From Rhopalosiphum padi (Eukaryota; Arthropoda; Insecta; Hemiptera; Aphididae), in contig NW_026869996.1 in assembly GCF_020882245.1 (NCBI RefSeq), forward strand, positions 6,356,602 through 6,420,601: DNA of 64,000 nt. The letters are read 5' to 3'. Below, piece after piece: positions 1-13,600 of the stretch (its first letter is position 1; the number at the start of each line of letters is the position of its first letter). Below the pieces are notes generated by a model. That model made no database searches, was not told the DNA's origin, and saw only the letters and a program-made list of their open reading frames with translations. The position numbers and the translations under genes were made by a program.

Positions 1-689
1 GGGGTAAAATATTTCAATTTCCGCTAAGATTTAATAATTGACCCTTTTCCCACTACAATTAAATAAAAAAAATTTTCACTTTAAAACTAAAGAGTTTTTT
101 TAAATATATTAAATTACAATTTTTATATGTTAGATTTAAGTTAATTACCCCATAGGTGCACCAGAAAACGTAATTTAACGTTCTAGGGGTAAAATATTTC
201 AATTTCCGCTCAGATTTAAAAATTGACCATCTTCCCACTATAGTTAAATAAATGAAATTTTCACTTAAAATCTGCATGGTTTTATTAAATATACTTAAAT
301 ACAATTTTTATATGTTAGATTTAAGTTAATAACCCCATATGTACACCAGAAAACGTAATTTAACGTTCTAGGGGTAAAATATATCAATTTCCGCTCAGAT
401 TTAATAATTGACCCTTTTCCCAATACAATTAAATAAAAAAAATTTTCACTTTAAAACTAAAGAGTTTTTTTAAATATATTAAATTACAATTTTTAAATAT
501 TAGATTTAAGTTAATAACCCCATAGGTGCACCAGAAAACGTAATTTAACGTTCTAGGGGTAAAATATTTCAATTTCCGCTCAGATTTAAAAATTCACCAT
601 CTTCCCACTTTAGTTAAATAAATGAAATTTTCACTTAAAATCTGCATGGTTTTATTAAATATACTTAAATACAATTTTTATTTGTTAGA

Positions 690-3280
690 TTTAAGTTAAT
701 AACCCCATAGGTGCACCAGAAAACGTAATTTAACGTTCTAGGGGTAAAATATTTCAATTTCCGCTCAGATTTAAAAATTCACCATCTTCCCACTTTAGTT
801 AAATAAATGAAATTTTCACTTAAAATCTGCATGGTTTTTATTAAATATACTTAAATACAATTTTTATATGTTAGATTTAAGTTAATAACCCCATAGGTGC
901 ACCAGAAAACGTAATTTAACGTTCTAGGGGTAAAATATTTCAATTTCCGCTCAGATTTAAAAATTGACCATCTTCCCACTATAGTTAAATAAATGAAATT
1001 TTCACTTAAAATCTGCATGGTTTTATTAAATATACTTAAATACAATTTTTATATGTTAGATTTAAGTTAATAACCCCATAGGTACACCAGAAAACGTAAT
1101 TTAACGTTCTAGGGGTAAAATATATCAATTTCCGCTCAGATTTAATAATTGACCCTTTTCCCACTACAATTAAATAAAAAAAATTTTCACTCTAAAACTA
1201 AAGAGTTTTTTTAAATATATTAAATTACAATTTTTAAATATTAGATTTAAGTTAATAACCCCATAGGTGCACCAGAAAACGTAATTTAACGTTCTAGGGG
1301 TAAAATATTTCAATTTCCGCTCAGATTTGAAAATTCACCATCTTCCCACTTTAGTTAAATAAATGAAATTTTCACTTTAAATCTGCATGGTTTTATTAAA
1401 CATACTTAAATACAATTTTTATATTTTAGATTTAAGTTAATAAGCCCATAGGTGCACCAGAAAACGTAATTTAACGTTCTAGGGGTAAAATATTTCAATT
1501 TCCGCTCAGATTTAAAAATTGACCATCTTCCCACTATAGTTAAATAAATGAAATTTTCACTTAAAATCTGCATGGTTTTTTTAAATATATTAAATTACAA
1601 TTTTTAAATATTAGATTTAAGTTAATAACCCCATAGGTGCACCAGAAAACGTAATTTAACGTTCTAGGGGTAAAATATATCAATTTCCGCTCAGATTTAA
1701 TAATTGACCCTTTTCCCAATAAAATTAAATAAAAAAAATTTTCACTTTAAAACTAAAGAGTTTTTTTAAATATATTAAATTACAATTTTTAAATATTAGA
1801 TTTAAGTTAATAACCCCATAGGTGCACCAGAAAACGTAATTTAACGTTCTAGGGGTAAAATATTTCAATTTCCGCTCAGATTTAAAAATTCACCATCTTC
1901 CCACTTTAGTTAAATAAATGAAATTTTCACTTAAAATCTGCATGGTTTTATTAAATATACTTAAATACAATTTTTATTTGTTAGATTTAAGTTAATAACC
2001 CCATAGGTACACCAGAAAACGTAATTTAACGTTCTAGGGGTAAAATATATCAATTTCCGCTCAGATTTAATAATTGACCCTTTTCCCACTACAATTAAAT
2101 AAAAAAAATTTTCACTTTAAAACTAAAGAGTTTTTTTAAATATATTAAATTACAATTTTTATATGTTAGATTTAAGTTAATAACCCCATAGGTGCACCAG
2201 AAAACGTAATTTAACGTTCTAGGGGTAAAATATTTCAATTTCCGCTCAGATTTAAAAATTGACCATCTTCCCACTATAGTTAAATAAATGAAATTTTCAC
2301 TTAAAATCTGCATGGTTTTATTAAATATACTTAAATACAATTTTTATATGTTAGATTTAAGTTAATAACCCCATAGGTACACCAGAAAACGTAATTTAAC
2401 GTTCTAGGGGTAAAATATATCAATTTCCGCTCAGATTTAATAATTGACCCTTTTCCCACTACAATTAAATAAAAAAAATTTTCACTTTAAAACTAAAGAG
2501 TTTTTTTAAATATATTAAATTACAATTTTTATATGTTAGATTTAAGTTAATAACCCCATAGGTGCACCAGAAAACGTAATTTAACGTTCTAGGGGTAAAA
2601 TATTTCAATTTCCGCTCAGATTTAAAAATTGACCATCTTCCCACTATAGTTAAATAAATGAAATTTTCACTTAAAATCTGCATGGTTTTATTAAATATAT
2701 TAAATTACAATTTTTATATGTTAGATTTAAGTTAATAACCCCATAGGTGCACCAGAAAACATAATTTAACGTTCTAGGGGTAAAATATTTCAATTTCCGC
2801 TCAGATTTAAAAATTGACCATCTTCCCACTATAGTTAAATAAATGAAATTTTCACTTAAAATCTGCATGGTTTTATTAAATATACTTAAATACAATTTTT
2901 ATATGTTAGATTTAAGTTAATAACCCCATAGGTACACCAGAAAACGTAATTTAACGTTCTAGGGGTAAAATATATCAATTTCCGCTCAGATTTAAAAATT
3001 CACCATCTTCCCACTTTAGGTAAATAAATGATATTTTCACTTAAAATCTGCATGGTTTTATTAAATATACTTAAATACAATTTTTATATGTTAGATTTAA
3101 GTTAATAACATCATAGGTACACCAGAAAACGTAATTTAACGTTATAGGGGTAAAATATTTCAATTTCCGCTAAGATTTAATAATTGACCCTTTTCCCACT
3201 ACAATTAAATAAAAAAAATTTTCACTTTAAAACTAAAGAGTTTTTTTAAATATATTAAATTACAATTTTTATATGTTAGA
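690..3280. repeat. 14-mer HOR, copy 1 (2,591 bp)
   Basis: Landmarks here recur 2,591 bp later (14 x 185 + 1): for example tttgaaaattcacc near 1327 and 3918, ataagcccatagg near 1440 and 4032, and the CpG-loss variant aaaacataattt near 2757 and 5348. The extra base comes from a fifth T in catggtttttatt near 836. The similarity starts abruptly near 690, inside a monomer, and extends about 90 bp beyond one unit. Boundaries are approximate. Confidence 0.85.
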
Positions 3281-5871
3281 TTTAAGTTAATAACCCCATA
3301 GGTGCACCAGAAAACGTAATTTAACGTTCTAGGGGTAAAATATTTCAATTTCCGCTCAGATTTAAAAATTCACCATCTTCCCACTTTAGTTAAATAAATG
3401 AAATTTTCACTTAAAATCTGCATGGTTTTTATTAAATATACTTAAATACAATTTTTATATGTTAGATTTAAGTTAATAACCCCATAGGTGCACCAGAAAA
3501 CGTAATTTAACGTTCTAGGGGTAAAATATTTCAATTTCCGCTCAGATTTAAAAATTGACCATCTTCCCACTATAGTTAAATAAATGAAATTTTCACTTAA
3601 AATCTGCATGGTTTTATTAAATATACTTAAATACAATTTTTATATGTTAGATTTAAGTTAATAACCCCATAGGTACACCAGAAAACGTAATTTAACGTTC
3701 TAGGGGTAAAATATATCAATTTCCGCTCAGATTTAATAATTGACCCTTTTCCCACTACAATTAAATAAAAAAAATTTTCACTTTAAAACTAAAGAGTTTT
3801 TTTAAATATATTAAATTACAATTTTTAAATATTAGATTTAAGTTAATAACCCCATAGGTGCACCAGAAAACGTAATTTAACGTTCTAGGGGTAAAATATT
3901 TCAATTTCCGCTCAGATTTGAAAATTCACCATCTTCCCACTTTAGTTAAATAAATGAAATTTTCACTTTAAATCTGCATGGTTTTATTAAACATACTTAA
4001 ATACAATTTTTATATTTTAGATTTAAGTTAATAAGCCCATAGGTGCACCAGAAAACGTAATTTAACGTTCTAGGGGTAAAATATTTCAATTTCCGCTCAG
4101 ATTTAAAAATTGACCATCTTCCCACTATAGTTAAATAAATGAAATTTTCACTTAAAATCTGCATGGTTTTTTTAAATATATTAAATTACAATTTTTAAAT
4201 ATTAGATTTAAGTTAATAACCCCATAGGTGCACCAGAAAACGTAATTTAACGTTCTAGGGGTAAAATATATCAATTTCCGCTCAGATTTAATAATTGACC
4301 CTTTTCCCAATACAATTAAATAAAAAAAATTTTCACTTTAAAACTAAAGAGTTTTTTTAAATATATTAAATTACAATTTTTAAATATTAGATTTAAGTTA
4401 ATAACCCCATAGGTGCACCAGAAAACGTAATTTAACGTTCTAGGGGTAAAATATTTCAATTTCCGCTCAGATTTAAAAATTCACCATCTTCCCACTTTAG
4501 TTAAATAAATGAAATTTTCACTTAAAATCTGCATGGTTTTATTAAATATACTTAAATACAATTTTTATTTGTTAGATTTAAGTTAATAACCCCATAGGTA
4601 CACCAGAAAACGTAATTTAACGTTCTAGGGGTAAAATATATCAATTTCCGCTCAGATTTAATAATTGACCCTTTTCCCACTACAATTAAATAAAAAAAAT
4701 TTTCACTTTAAAACTAAAGAGTTTTTTTAAATATATTAAATTACAATTTTTATATGTTAGATTTAAGTTAATAACCCCATAGGTGCACCAGAAAACGTAA
4801 TTTAACGTTCTAGGGGTAAAATATTTCAATTTCCGCTCAGATTTAAAAATTGACCATCTTCCCACTATAGTTAAATAAATGAAATTTTCACTTAAAATCT
4901 GCATGGTTTTATTAAATATACTTAAATACAATTTTTATATGTTAGATTTAAGTTAATAACCCCATAGGTACACCAGAAAACGTAATTTAACGTTCTAGGG
5001 GTAAAATATATCAATTTCCGCTCAGATTTAATAATTGACCCTTTTCCCACTACAATTAAATAAAAAAAATTTTCACTTTAAAACTAAAGAGTTTTTTTAA
5101 ATATATTAAATTACAATTTTTATATGTTAGATTTAAGTTAATAACCCCATAGGTGCACCAGAAAACGTAATTTAACGTTCTAGGGGTAAAATATTTCAAT
5201 TTCCGCTCAGATTTAAAAATTGACCATCTTCCCACTATAGTTAAATAAATGAAATTTTCACTTAAAATCTGCATGGTTTTATTAAATATATTAAATTACA
5301 ATTTTTATATGTTAGATTTAAGTTAATAACCCCATAGGTGCACCAGAAAACATAATTTAACGTTCTAGGGGTAAAATATTTCAATTTCCGCTCAGATTTA
5401 AAAATTGACCATCTTCCCACTATAGTTAAATAAATGAAATTTTCACTTAAAATCTGCATGGTTTTATTAAATATACTTAAATACAATTTTTATATGTTAG
5501 ATTTAAGTTAATAACCCCATAGGTACACCAGAAAACGTAATTTAACGTTCTAGGGGTAAAATATATCAATTTCCGCTCAGATTTAAAAATTCACCATCTT
5601 CCCACTTTAGGTAAATAAATGATATTTTCACTTAAAATCTGCATGGTTTTATTAAATATACTTAAATACAATTTTTATATGTTAGATTTAAGTTAATAAC
5701 ATCATAGGTACACCAGAAAACGTAATTTAACGTTATAGGGGTAAAATATTTCAATTTCCGCTAAGATTTAATAATTGACCCTTTTCCCACTACAATTAAA
5801 TAAAAAAAATTTTCACTTTAAAACTAAAGAGTTTTTTTAAATATATTAAATTACAATTTTTATATGTTAGA
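3281..5871. repeat. 14-mer HOR, copy 2 (2,591 bp)
   Basis: This is the tandem duplicate of the preceding unit. I noticed only a few single-base differences by eye (for example tcactctaaaac near 1198 versus cactttaaaac near 3789; cccaataaaatt near 1716 versus cccaatacaatt near 4307). The duplication is therefore recent relative to divergence between monomers. Similarity to copy 1 ends near 5960, where the next monomer switches type. Confidence 0.85.
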
Positions 5872-8800
5872 TTTAAGTTAATAACCCCATAGGTGCACCA
5901 GAAAACGTAATTTAACGTTCTAGGGGTAAAATATTTCAATTTCCGCTCAGATTTAAAAATTGACCATCTTCCCACTATAGTTAAATAAATGAAATTTTCA
6001 CTTAAAATCTGCATGGTTTTATTAAATATACTTAAATACAATTTTTATATGTTAGATTTAAGTTAATAACCCCATAGGTACACCAGAAAACGTAATTTAA
6101 CGTTCTAGGGGTAAAATATATCAATTTCCGCTCAGATTTAATAATTGACCCTTTTCCCAATACAATTAAATAAAAAAAATTTTCACTTTAAAACTAAAGA
6201 GTTTTTTTAAATATATTAAATTACAATTTTTAAATATTAGATTTAAGTTAATAACATCATAGGTACACCAGAAAACGTAATTTAACGTTATAGGGGTAAA
6301 ATATTTCAATTTCCGCTAAGATTTAATAATTGACCCTTTTCCCACTACAATTAAATAAAAAAAATTTTCACTTTAAAACTAAAGAGTTTTTTTAAATATA
6401 CTTAAATACAATTTTTATATGTTAGATTTAAGTTAATAACATCATAGGTACACCAGAAAACGTAATTTAACGTTATAGGGGTAAAATATTTCAATTTCCG
6501 CTAAGATTTAATAATTGACCCTTTTCCCACTACAATTAAATAAAAAAAATTTTCACTTTAAAACTAAAGAGTTTTTTTAAATATATTAAATTACAATTTT
6601 TAAATATTAGATTTAAGTTAATAACCCCATAGGTGCACCAGAAAACGTAATTTAACGTTCTAGGGGTAAAATATTTCAATTTCCGCTCAGATTTAAAAAT
6701 TCACCATCTTCCCACTTTAGGTAAATAAATGATATTTTCACTTAAAATCTGCATGGTTTTATTAAATATACTTAAATACAATTTTTATATGTTAGATTTA
6801 AGTTAATAACATCATAGGTACACCAGAAAACGTAATTTAACGTTATAGGGGTAAAATATTTCAATTTCCGCTAAGATTTAATAATTGACCCTTTTCCCAC
6901 TACAATTAAATAAAAAAAATTTTCACTTTAAAACTAAAGAGTTTTTTTAAATATATTAAATTACAATTTTTAAATATTAGATTTAAGTTAATAACCCCAT
7001 AGGTGCACCAGAAAACGTAATTTAACGTTCTAGGGGTAAAATATTTCAATTTCCGCTCAGATTTAAAAATTGACCATCTTCCCACTATAGTTAAATAAAT
7101 GAAATTTTCACTTAAAATCTGCATGGTTTTATTAAATATACTTAAATACAATTTTTATATGTTAGATTTAAGTTAATAACCCCATAGGTACACCAGAAAA
7201 CGTAATTTAACGTTCTAGGGGTAAAATATATCAATTTCCGCTCAGATTTAATAATTGACCCTTTTCCCAATACAATTAAATAAAAAAAATTTTCACTTTA
7301 AAACTAAAGAGTTTTTTTAAATATATTAAATTACAATTTTTAAATATTAGATTTAAGTTAATAACCCCATAGGTGCACCAGAAAACGTAATTTAACGTTC
7401 TAGGGGTAAAATATTTCAATTTCCGCTCAGATTTAAAAATTCACCATCTTCCCACTTTAGTTAAATAAATGAAATTTTCACTTAAAATCTGCATGGTTTT
7501 ATTAAATATACTTAAATACAATTTTTATATGTTAGATTTAAGTTAATAACATCATAGGTACACCAGAAAACGTAATTTAACGTTATAGGGGTAAAATATT
7601 TCAATTTCCGCTAAGATTTAATAATTGACCCTTTTCCCACTACAATTAAATAAAAAAAATTTTCACTTTAAAACTAAAGAGTTTTTTTAAATATATTAAA
7701 TTACAATTTTTAAATATTAGATTTAAGTTAATAACCCCATAGGTGCACCAGAAAACGTAATTTAACGTTCTAGGGGTAAAATATTTCAATTTCCGCTCAG
7801 ATTTAAAAATTCACCATCTTCCCACTTTAGGTAAATAAATGATATTTTCACTTAAAATCTGCATGGTTTTATTAAATATACTTAAATACAATTTTTATAT
7901 GTTAGATTTAAGTTAATAACATCATAGGTCCACCAGAAAACGTAATTTAACGTTATAGGGGTAAAATATTTCAATTTCCGCTAAGATTTAATAATTGACC
8001 CTTTTCCCACTACAATTAAATAAAAAAAATTTTCACTTTAAAACTAAAGAGTTTTTTTAAATATATTAAATTACAATTTTTAAATATTAGATTTAAGTTA
8101 ATAACCCCATAGGTGCACCAGAAAACGTAATTTAACGTTCTAGGGGTAAAATATTTCAATTTCCGCTCAGATTTAAAAATTCACCATCTTCCCACTTTAG
8201 TTAAATAAATGAAATTTTCACTTAAAATCTGCATGGTTTTATAAAATATACTTAAATACAATTTTTATATGTTAGATTAGAGTTAATAACCCCATAGGTG
8301 CACCAGAAAACGTAATTTAACGTTCTAGGGGTAAAATATTTCAATTTCCACTCAGATTTAAAAATTGACCATCTTCCCACTTTAGTTAAATAAATGAAAT
8401 TTTCACTTAAAATCTGCATGGTTTTATTAAATATACTTAAATACAATTTTTATATGTTAGATTTAAGTTAATAACATCATAGGTACACCAGAAAACGTAA
8501 TTTAACGTTATAGGGGTAAAATATTTCAATTTCCGCTAAGATTTAATAATTGACCCTTTTCCCACTACAATTAAATAAAAAAAATTTTCACTTTAAAACT
8601 AAAGAGTTTTTTTAAATATATTAAATTACAATTTTTAAATATTAGATTTAAGTTAATAACCCCATAGGTGCACCAGAAAACGTAATTTAACGTTCTAGGG
8701 GTAAAATATTTCAATTTCCGCTCAGATTTAAAAATTCACCATCTTCCCACTTTAGGTAAATAAATGATATTTTCACTTAAAATCTGCATGGTTTTATTAA

Positions 8801-10640
8801 ATATACTTAAATACAATTTTTATATGTTAGATTTAAGTTAATAACATCATAGGTACACCAGAAAACGTAATTTAACGTTCTAGGGGTAAAATATATCAAT
8901 TTCCGCTCAGATTTAATAATTGACCCTTTTCCCACTACAATTAAATAAAAAAAATTTTCACTTTAAAACTAAAGAGTTTTTTTAAATATATTAAATTACA
9001 ATTTTTAAATATTAGATTTAAGTTAATAACCCCATAGGTGCACCAGAAAACGTAATTTAACGTTCTAGGGGTAAAATATTTCAATTTCCGCTCAGATTTG
9101 AAAATTCACCATCTTCCCACTTTAGTTAAATAAATGAAATTTTCACTTTAAATCTGCATGGTTTTATTAAACATACTTAAATACAATTTTTATATTTTAG
9201 ATTTAAGTTAATAAGCCCATAGGTGCACCAGAAAACGTAATTTAACGTTCTAGGGGTAAAATATTTCAATTTCCGCTCAGATTTAAAAATTGACCATCTT
9301 CCCACTATAGTTAAATAAATGAAATTTTCACTTAAAATCTGCATGGTTTTTTTAAATATATTAAATTACAATTTTTAAATATTAGATTTAAGTTAATAAC
9401 CCCATAGGTGCACCAGAAAACGTAATTTAACGTTCTAGGGGTAAAATATATCAATTTCCGCTCAGATTTAATAATTGACCCTTTTCCCACTACAATTAAA
9501 TAAAAAAAATTTTCACTTTAAAACTAAAGAGTTTTTTTAAATATATTAAATTACAATTTTTATATGTTAGATTTAAGTTAATAACCCCATAGGTGCACCA
9601 GAAAACGTAATTTAACGTTCTAGGGGTAAAATATTTCAATTTCCGCTCAGATTTAAAAATTGACCATCTTCCCACTATAGTTAAATAAATGAAATTTTCA
9701 CTTAAAATCTGCATGGTTTTATTAAATATACTTAAATACAATTTTTATATGTTAGATTTAAGTTAATAACCCCATAGGTACACCAGAAAACGTAATTTAA
9801 CGTTCTAGGGGTAAAATATATCAATTTCCGCTCAGATTTAATAATTGACCCTTTTCCCACTACAATTAAATAAAAAAAATTTTCACTTTAAAACTAAAGA
9901 GTTTTTTTAAATATATTAAATTACAATTTTTATATGTTAGATTTAAGTTAATAACCCCATAGGTGCACCAGAAAACGTAATTTAACGTTCTAGGGGTAAA
10001 ATATTTCAATTTCCGCTCAGATTTAAAAATTGACCATCTTCCCACTATAGTTAAATAAATGAAATTTTCACTTAAAATCTGCATGGTTTTATTAAATATA
10101 TTAAATTACAATTTTTATATGTTAGATTTAAGTTAATAACCCCATAGGTGCACCAGAAAACATAATTTAACGTTCTAGGGGTAAAATATTTCAATTTCCG
10201 CTCAGATTTAAAAATTGACCATCTTCCCACTATAGTTAAATAAATGAAATTTTCACTTAAAATCTGCATGGTTTTATTAAATATACTTAAATACAATTTT
10301 TATATGTTAGATTTAAGTTAATAACCCCATAGGTACACCAGAAAACGTAATTTAACGTTCTAGGGGTAAAATATATCAATTTCCGCTCAGATTTAAAAAT
10401 TCACCATCTTCCCACTTTAGGTAAATAAATGATATTTTCACTTAAAATCTGCATGGTTTTATTAAATATACTTAAATACAATTTTTATATGTTAGATTTA
10501 AGTTAATAACATCATAGGTACACCAGAAAACGTAATTTAACGTTATAGGGGTAAAATATTTCAATTTCCGCTAAGATTTAATAATTGACCCTTTTCCCAC
10601 TACAATTAAATAAAAAAAATTTTCACTTTAAAACTAAAGA
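5872..10640. repeat. Mosaic satellite block with re-used HOR pieces
   Basis: This stretch mixes AB dimers marked aacatcatagg/cgttatagggg with copies of the upstream 14-mer. Landmarks at 9098 (tttgaaaattcacc) and 9211 (ataagcccatagg) match 3918 and 4032 at an offset of 5,180 bp (28 monomers). From about 9490 the offset becomes 4,810 bp (26 monomers), so one AB dimer was lost between. Some monomers change type part-way (near 6390, aaagagttttttt runs into the B-type aaatatacttaaatac). Confidence 0.75.
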
Positions 10641-13600
10641 GTTTTTTTAAATATATTAAATTACAATTTTTATATGTTAGATTTAAGTTAATAACCCCAT
10701 AGGTGCACCAGAAAACGTAATTTAACGTTCTAGGGGTAAAATATTTCAATTTCCGCTCAGATTTAAAAATTGACCATCTTCCCACTATAGTTAAATAAAT
10801 GAAATTTTCACTTAAAATCTGCATGGTTTTATTAAATATACTTAAATACAATTTTTATATGTTAGATTTAAGTTAATAACCCCATAGGTACACCAGAAAA
10901 CGTAATTTAACGTTCTAGGGGTAAAATATATCAATTTCCGCTCAGATTTAATAATTGACCCTTTTCCCAATACAATTAAATAAAAAAAATTTTCACTTTA
11001 AAACTAAAGAGTTTTTTTTAAATATATTAAATTACAATTTTTAAATATTAGATTTAAGTTAATAACCCCATAGGTGCACCAGAAAACGTAATTTAACGTT
11101 CTAGGGGTAAAATATTTCAATTTCCGCTCAGATTTAAAAATTCACCATCTTCCCACTTTAGTTAAATAAATGAAATTTTCACTTAAAATCTGCATGGTTT
11201 TATTAAATATACTTAAATACAATTTTTATATGTTAGATTTAAGTTAATAACATCATAGGTACACCAGAAAACGTAATTTAACGTTATAGGGGTAAAATAT
11301 TTCAATTTCCGCTAAGATTTAATAATTGACCCTTTTCCCACTACAATTAAATAAAAAAAATTTTCACTTTAAAACTAAAGAGTTTTTTTAAATATATTAA
11401 ATTACAATTTTTAAATATTAGATTTAAGTTAATAACCCCATAGGTGCACCAGAAAACGTAATTTAACGTTCTAGGGGTAAAATATTTCAATTTCCGCTCA
11501 GATTTAAAAATTCACCATCTTCCCACTTTAGGTAAATAAATGATATTTTCACTTAAAATCTGCATGGTTTTATTAAATATACTTAAATACAATTTTTATA
11601 TGTTAGATTTAAGTTAATAACATCATAGGTCCACCAGAAAACGTAATTTAACGTTATAGGGGTAAAATATTTCAATTTCCGCTAAGATTTAATAATTGAC
11701 CCTTTTCCCACTACAATTAAATAAAAAAAATTTTCACTTTAAAACTAAAGAGTTTTTTTAAATATATTAAATTACAATTTTTAAATATTAGATTTAAGTT
11801 AATAACCCCATAGGTGCACCAGAAAACGTAATTTAACGTTCTAGGGGTAAAATATTTCAATTTCCGCTCAGATTTAAAAATTCACCATCTTCCCACTTTA
11901 GTTAAATAAATGAAATTTTCACTTAAAATCTGCATGGTTTTATAAAATATACTTAAATACAATTTTTATATGTTAGATTAGAGTTAATAACCCCATAGGT
12001 GCACCAGAAAACGTAATTTAACGTTCTAGGGGTAAAATATTTCAATTTCCACTCAGATTTAAAAATTGACCATCTTCCCACTTTAGTTAAATAAATGAAA
12101 TTTTCACTTAAAATCTGCATGGTTTTATTAAATATACTTAAATACAATTTTTATATGTTAGATTTAAGTTAATAACATCATAGGTACACCAGAAAACGTA
12201 ATTTAACGTTATAGGGGTAAAATATTTCAATTTCCGCTAAGATTTAATAATTGACCCTTTTCCCACTACAATTAAATAAAAAAAATTTTCACTTTAAAAC
12301 TAAAGAGTTTTTTTAAATATATTAAATTACAATTTTTAAATATTAGATTTAAGTTAATAACCCCATAGGTGCACCAGAAAACGTAATTTAACGTTCTAGG
12401 GGTAAAATATTTCAATTTCCGCTCAGATTTAAAAATTCACCATCTTCCCACTTTAGGTAAATAAATGATATTTTCACTTAAAATCTGCATGGTTTTATTA
12501 AATATACTTAAATACAATTTTTATATGTTAGATTTAAGTTAATAACATCATAGGTACACCAGAAAACGTAATTTAACGTTATAGGGGTAAAATATTTCAA
12601 TTTCCGCTAAGATTTAATAATTGACCCTTTTCCCACTACAATTAAATAAAAAAAATTTTCACTTTAAAACTAAAGAGTTTTTTTAAATATATTAAATTAC
12701 AATTTTTAAATATTAGATTTAAGTTAATAACCCCATAGGTGCACCAGAAAACGTAATTTAACGTTCTAGGGGTAAAATATTTCAATTTCCGCTCAGATTT
12801 AAAAATTGACCATCTTCCCACTATAGTTAAATAAATGAAATTTTCACTTAAAATCTGCATGGTTTTATTAAATATACTTAAATACAATTTTTATATGTTA
12901 GATTTAAGTTAATAACCCCATAGGTACACCAGAAAACGTAATTTAACGTTCTAGGGGTAAAATATATCAATTTCCGCTCAGATTTAATAATTGACCCTTT
13001 TCCCAATACAATTAAATAAAAAAAATTTTCACTTTAAAACTAAAGAGTTTTTTTAAATATATTAAATTACAATTTTTAAATATTAGATTTAAGTTAATAA
13101 CCCCATAGGTGCACCAGAAAACGTAATTTAACGTTCTAGGGGTAAAATATTTCAATTTCCGCTCAGATTTAAAAATTCACCATCTTCCCACTTTAGTTAA
13201 ATAAATGAAATTTTCACTTAAAATCTGCATGGTTTTATTAAATATACTTAAATACAATTTTTATATGTTAGATTTAAGTTAATAACATCATAGGTACACC
13301 AGAAAACGTAATTTAACGTTATAGGGGTAAAATATTTCAATTTCCGCTAAGATTTAATAATTGACCCTTTTCCCACTACAATTAAATAAAAAAAATTTTC
13401 ACTTTAAAACTAAAGAGTTTTTTTAAATATATTAAATTACAATTTTTAAATATTAGATTTAAGTTAATAACCCCATAGGTGCACCAGAAAACGTAATTTA
13501 ACGTTCTAGGGGTAAAATATTTCAATTTCCGCTCAGATTTAAAAATTCACCATCTTCCCACTTTAGGTAAATAAATGATATTTTCACTTAAAATCTGCAT

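Noticed and set aside
59..304. Recurrent minus-strand open frames of 62-81 codons across the whole satellite
   Set aside because: They start at TTG or similar, not ATG, and recur only because the DNA repeats. They span more than one monomer, and 185 is not a multiple of 3, so the frame rotates between monomers. They show no domain, no signal peptide and no codon-level constraint. Monomer variants and indels truncate them freely.
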